Shown piece by piece: positions 4,843 to 5,169 of a stretch of 5,169 bases of DNA. A program made the position numbers and the translations under genes. Positions within the stretch are counted from its first letter, which is position 1; every line of letters starts with the position of its first letter. Below the pieces are notes generated by a model. It did not search any database. It was not told the origin of the DNA and saw only the letters and a program-made list of their open reading frames with translations. The stretch is from JBDREW01 sp043819385 (lineage in GTDB: Bacteria > Patescibacteriota > Minisyncoccia > Minisyncoccales > GWA2-38-27), in contig JBDREW010000011.1 in assembly GCA_043819385.1 (NCBI GenBank), forward strand, positions 1 to 5,169. The letters run 5' to 3'.

Positions 4843-5148
4843 ATGAAAAACATAAATTTGAAAAACAAAAGAATCAATAAACAAGAATTAAATTGGAGCG
4901 AAAAAGAACAAGCTAATTTAGAATCAAGAATATTAAAATTAAGAGATGACCAAATCGCCGCTTTATTAAATTTAGTTAAAATAAATTTCAATCTTAAGGA
5001 TATAGAAAGCGTAGTAGATGAAATCAGGAAAAACGGTCGTGAGTCCGGACATCTGCCTATTTTAATTTTTGAAGCTAATTCTAAAAAAGATTTATTATGG
5101 TGGATTAGTTATTTTGAGAAAAAAAATAAAGAATTATTCTTTATGTAG
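4843..5148 (+). CDS. Small protein of unknown function, 101 aa
   Basis: I do not recognise this protein. The first 35 residues are highly charged (K, N, E, R) and probably helical. A middle helix (DDQIAALLNLVKINF, 35-49) is amphipathic, and KDIESVVDEIRKNGRES (52-68) is again charged. The C-terminus is more hydrophobic, with LPILIFEAN (71-79) and LLWWISYF (84-91), then a basic stretch and FFM at the end. There is no signal peptide, cysteine, double-glycine leader or membrane helix of full length. It lies 55 nt after the C39-like gene on the same strand without an SD. It could be a substrate, adaptor or immunity partner of the two peptidases, but that rests on position alone. The gene is complete, and only 21 nt of the window remain after its stop. 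Confidence 0.65.
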   Translation: MKNINLKNKRINKQELNWSEKEQANLESRILKLRDDQIAALLNLVKINFNLKDIESVVDEIRKNGRESGHLPILIFEANSKKDLLWWISYFEKKNKELFFM

Positions 5149-5169
5149 AATCTACAAAAAAAATTACTT

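Noticed and set aside
4843..5148. The 101-aa product as a double-glycine leader peptide for the C39-like peptidase
   Set aside because: There is no GG, GA or GS leader motif preceded by the usual hydrophobic pattern; the only nearby candidate, ESGH, does not fit.
1..5169. CRISPR array, tRNA or rRNA genes
   Set aside because: No regularly spaced repeats, tRNA cloverleaf or rRNA signature was found on either strand. The two long direct repeats are 1.1 kb apart.

Overview
The window is AT-rich bacterial DNA with short gene spacing, small proteins and several genes that have no Shine-Dalgarno (SD) sequence. Two genes do carry a perfect AGGAGG-type SD. TGA is used as a stop (the HIT gene and the HExxH gene both end in TGA), which argues against Mycoplasma-type code 4 and the SR1/Gracilibacteria code 25. 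Together with the gene content (lone HIT, Nudix and sugar nucleotidyltransferase genes among unrecognised proteins), this suggests a Patescibacteria/CPR-like genome. That assignment is an inference from style, because no phylogenetic marker is present.

Layout. Positions 1-674 hold no protein gene. About 60-460 looks like a GC-rich structured RNA of a family I cannot name, ending in a clear intrinsic terminator. It is followed by the first copy of an ~80-bp repeat with a terminator-like hairpin, then a candidate promoter. Positions 675-1553 are a two-gene unit: a HIT-family protein and a 131-aa protein of unknown function, closed by the second copy of the same repeat. Positions 1684-1910 hold a candidate promoter, a 131-bp palindromic MITE-like insertion with 16-bp terminal inverted repeats and a 5-bp target duplication, and the strong SD of the next gene. 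Positions 1911-2648 encode a sugar-phosphate nucleotidyltransferase that ends in an intrinsic terminator and converges on a minus-strand Nudix hydrolase (2692-3237).

Positions 3238-3491 contain an apparently orphan plus-strand terminator with a possible alternative pairing partner upstream. A promoter whose -10 box lies 6 nt before the next ATG follows it. Positions 3492-5148 are a co-oriented cluster of three genes: a predicted HExxH zinc peptidase, a stand-alone C39-like cysteine peptidase, and a 101-aa protein of unknown function. This two-peptidase cassette, more AT-rich than the left part where I sampled it, is the best candidate for an undescribed system. It could process or trim a peptide, and the 101-aa protein could be its substrate, partner or immunity factor, but nothing in the sequence proves that. 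The HIT, nucleotidyltransferase and Nudix genes are nucleotide or nucleotide-sugar enzymes by family, but they sit in separate transcription units.
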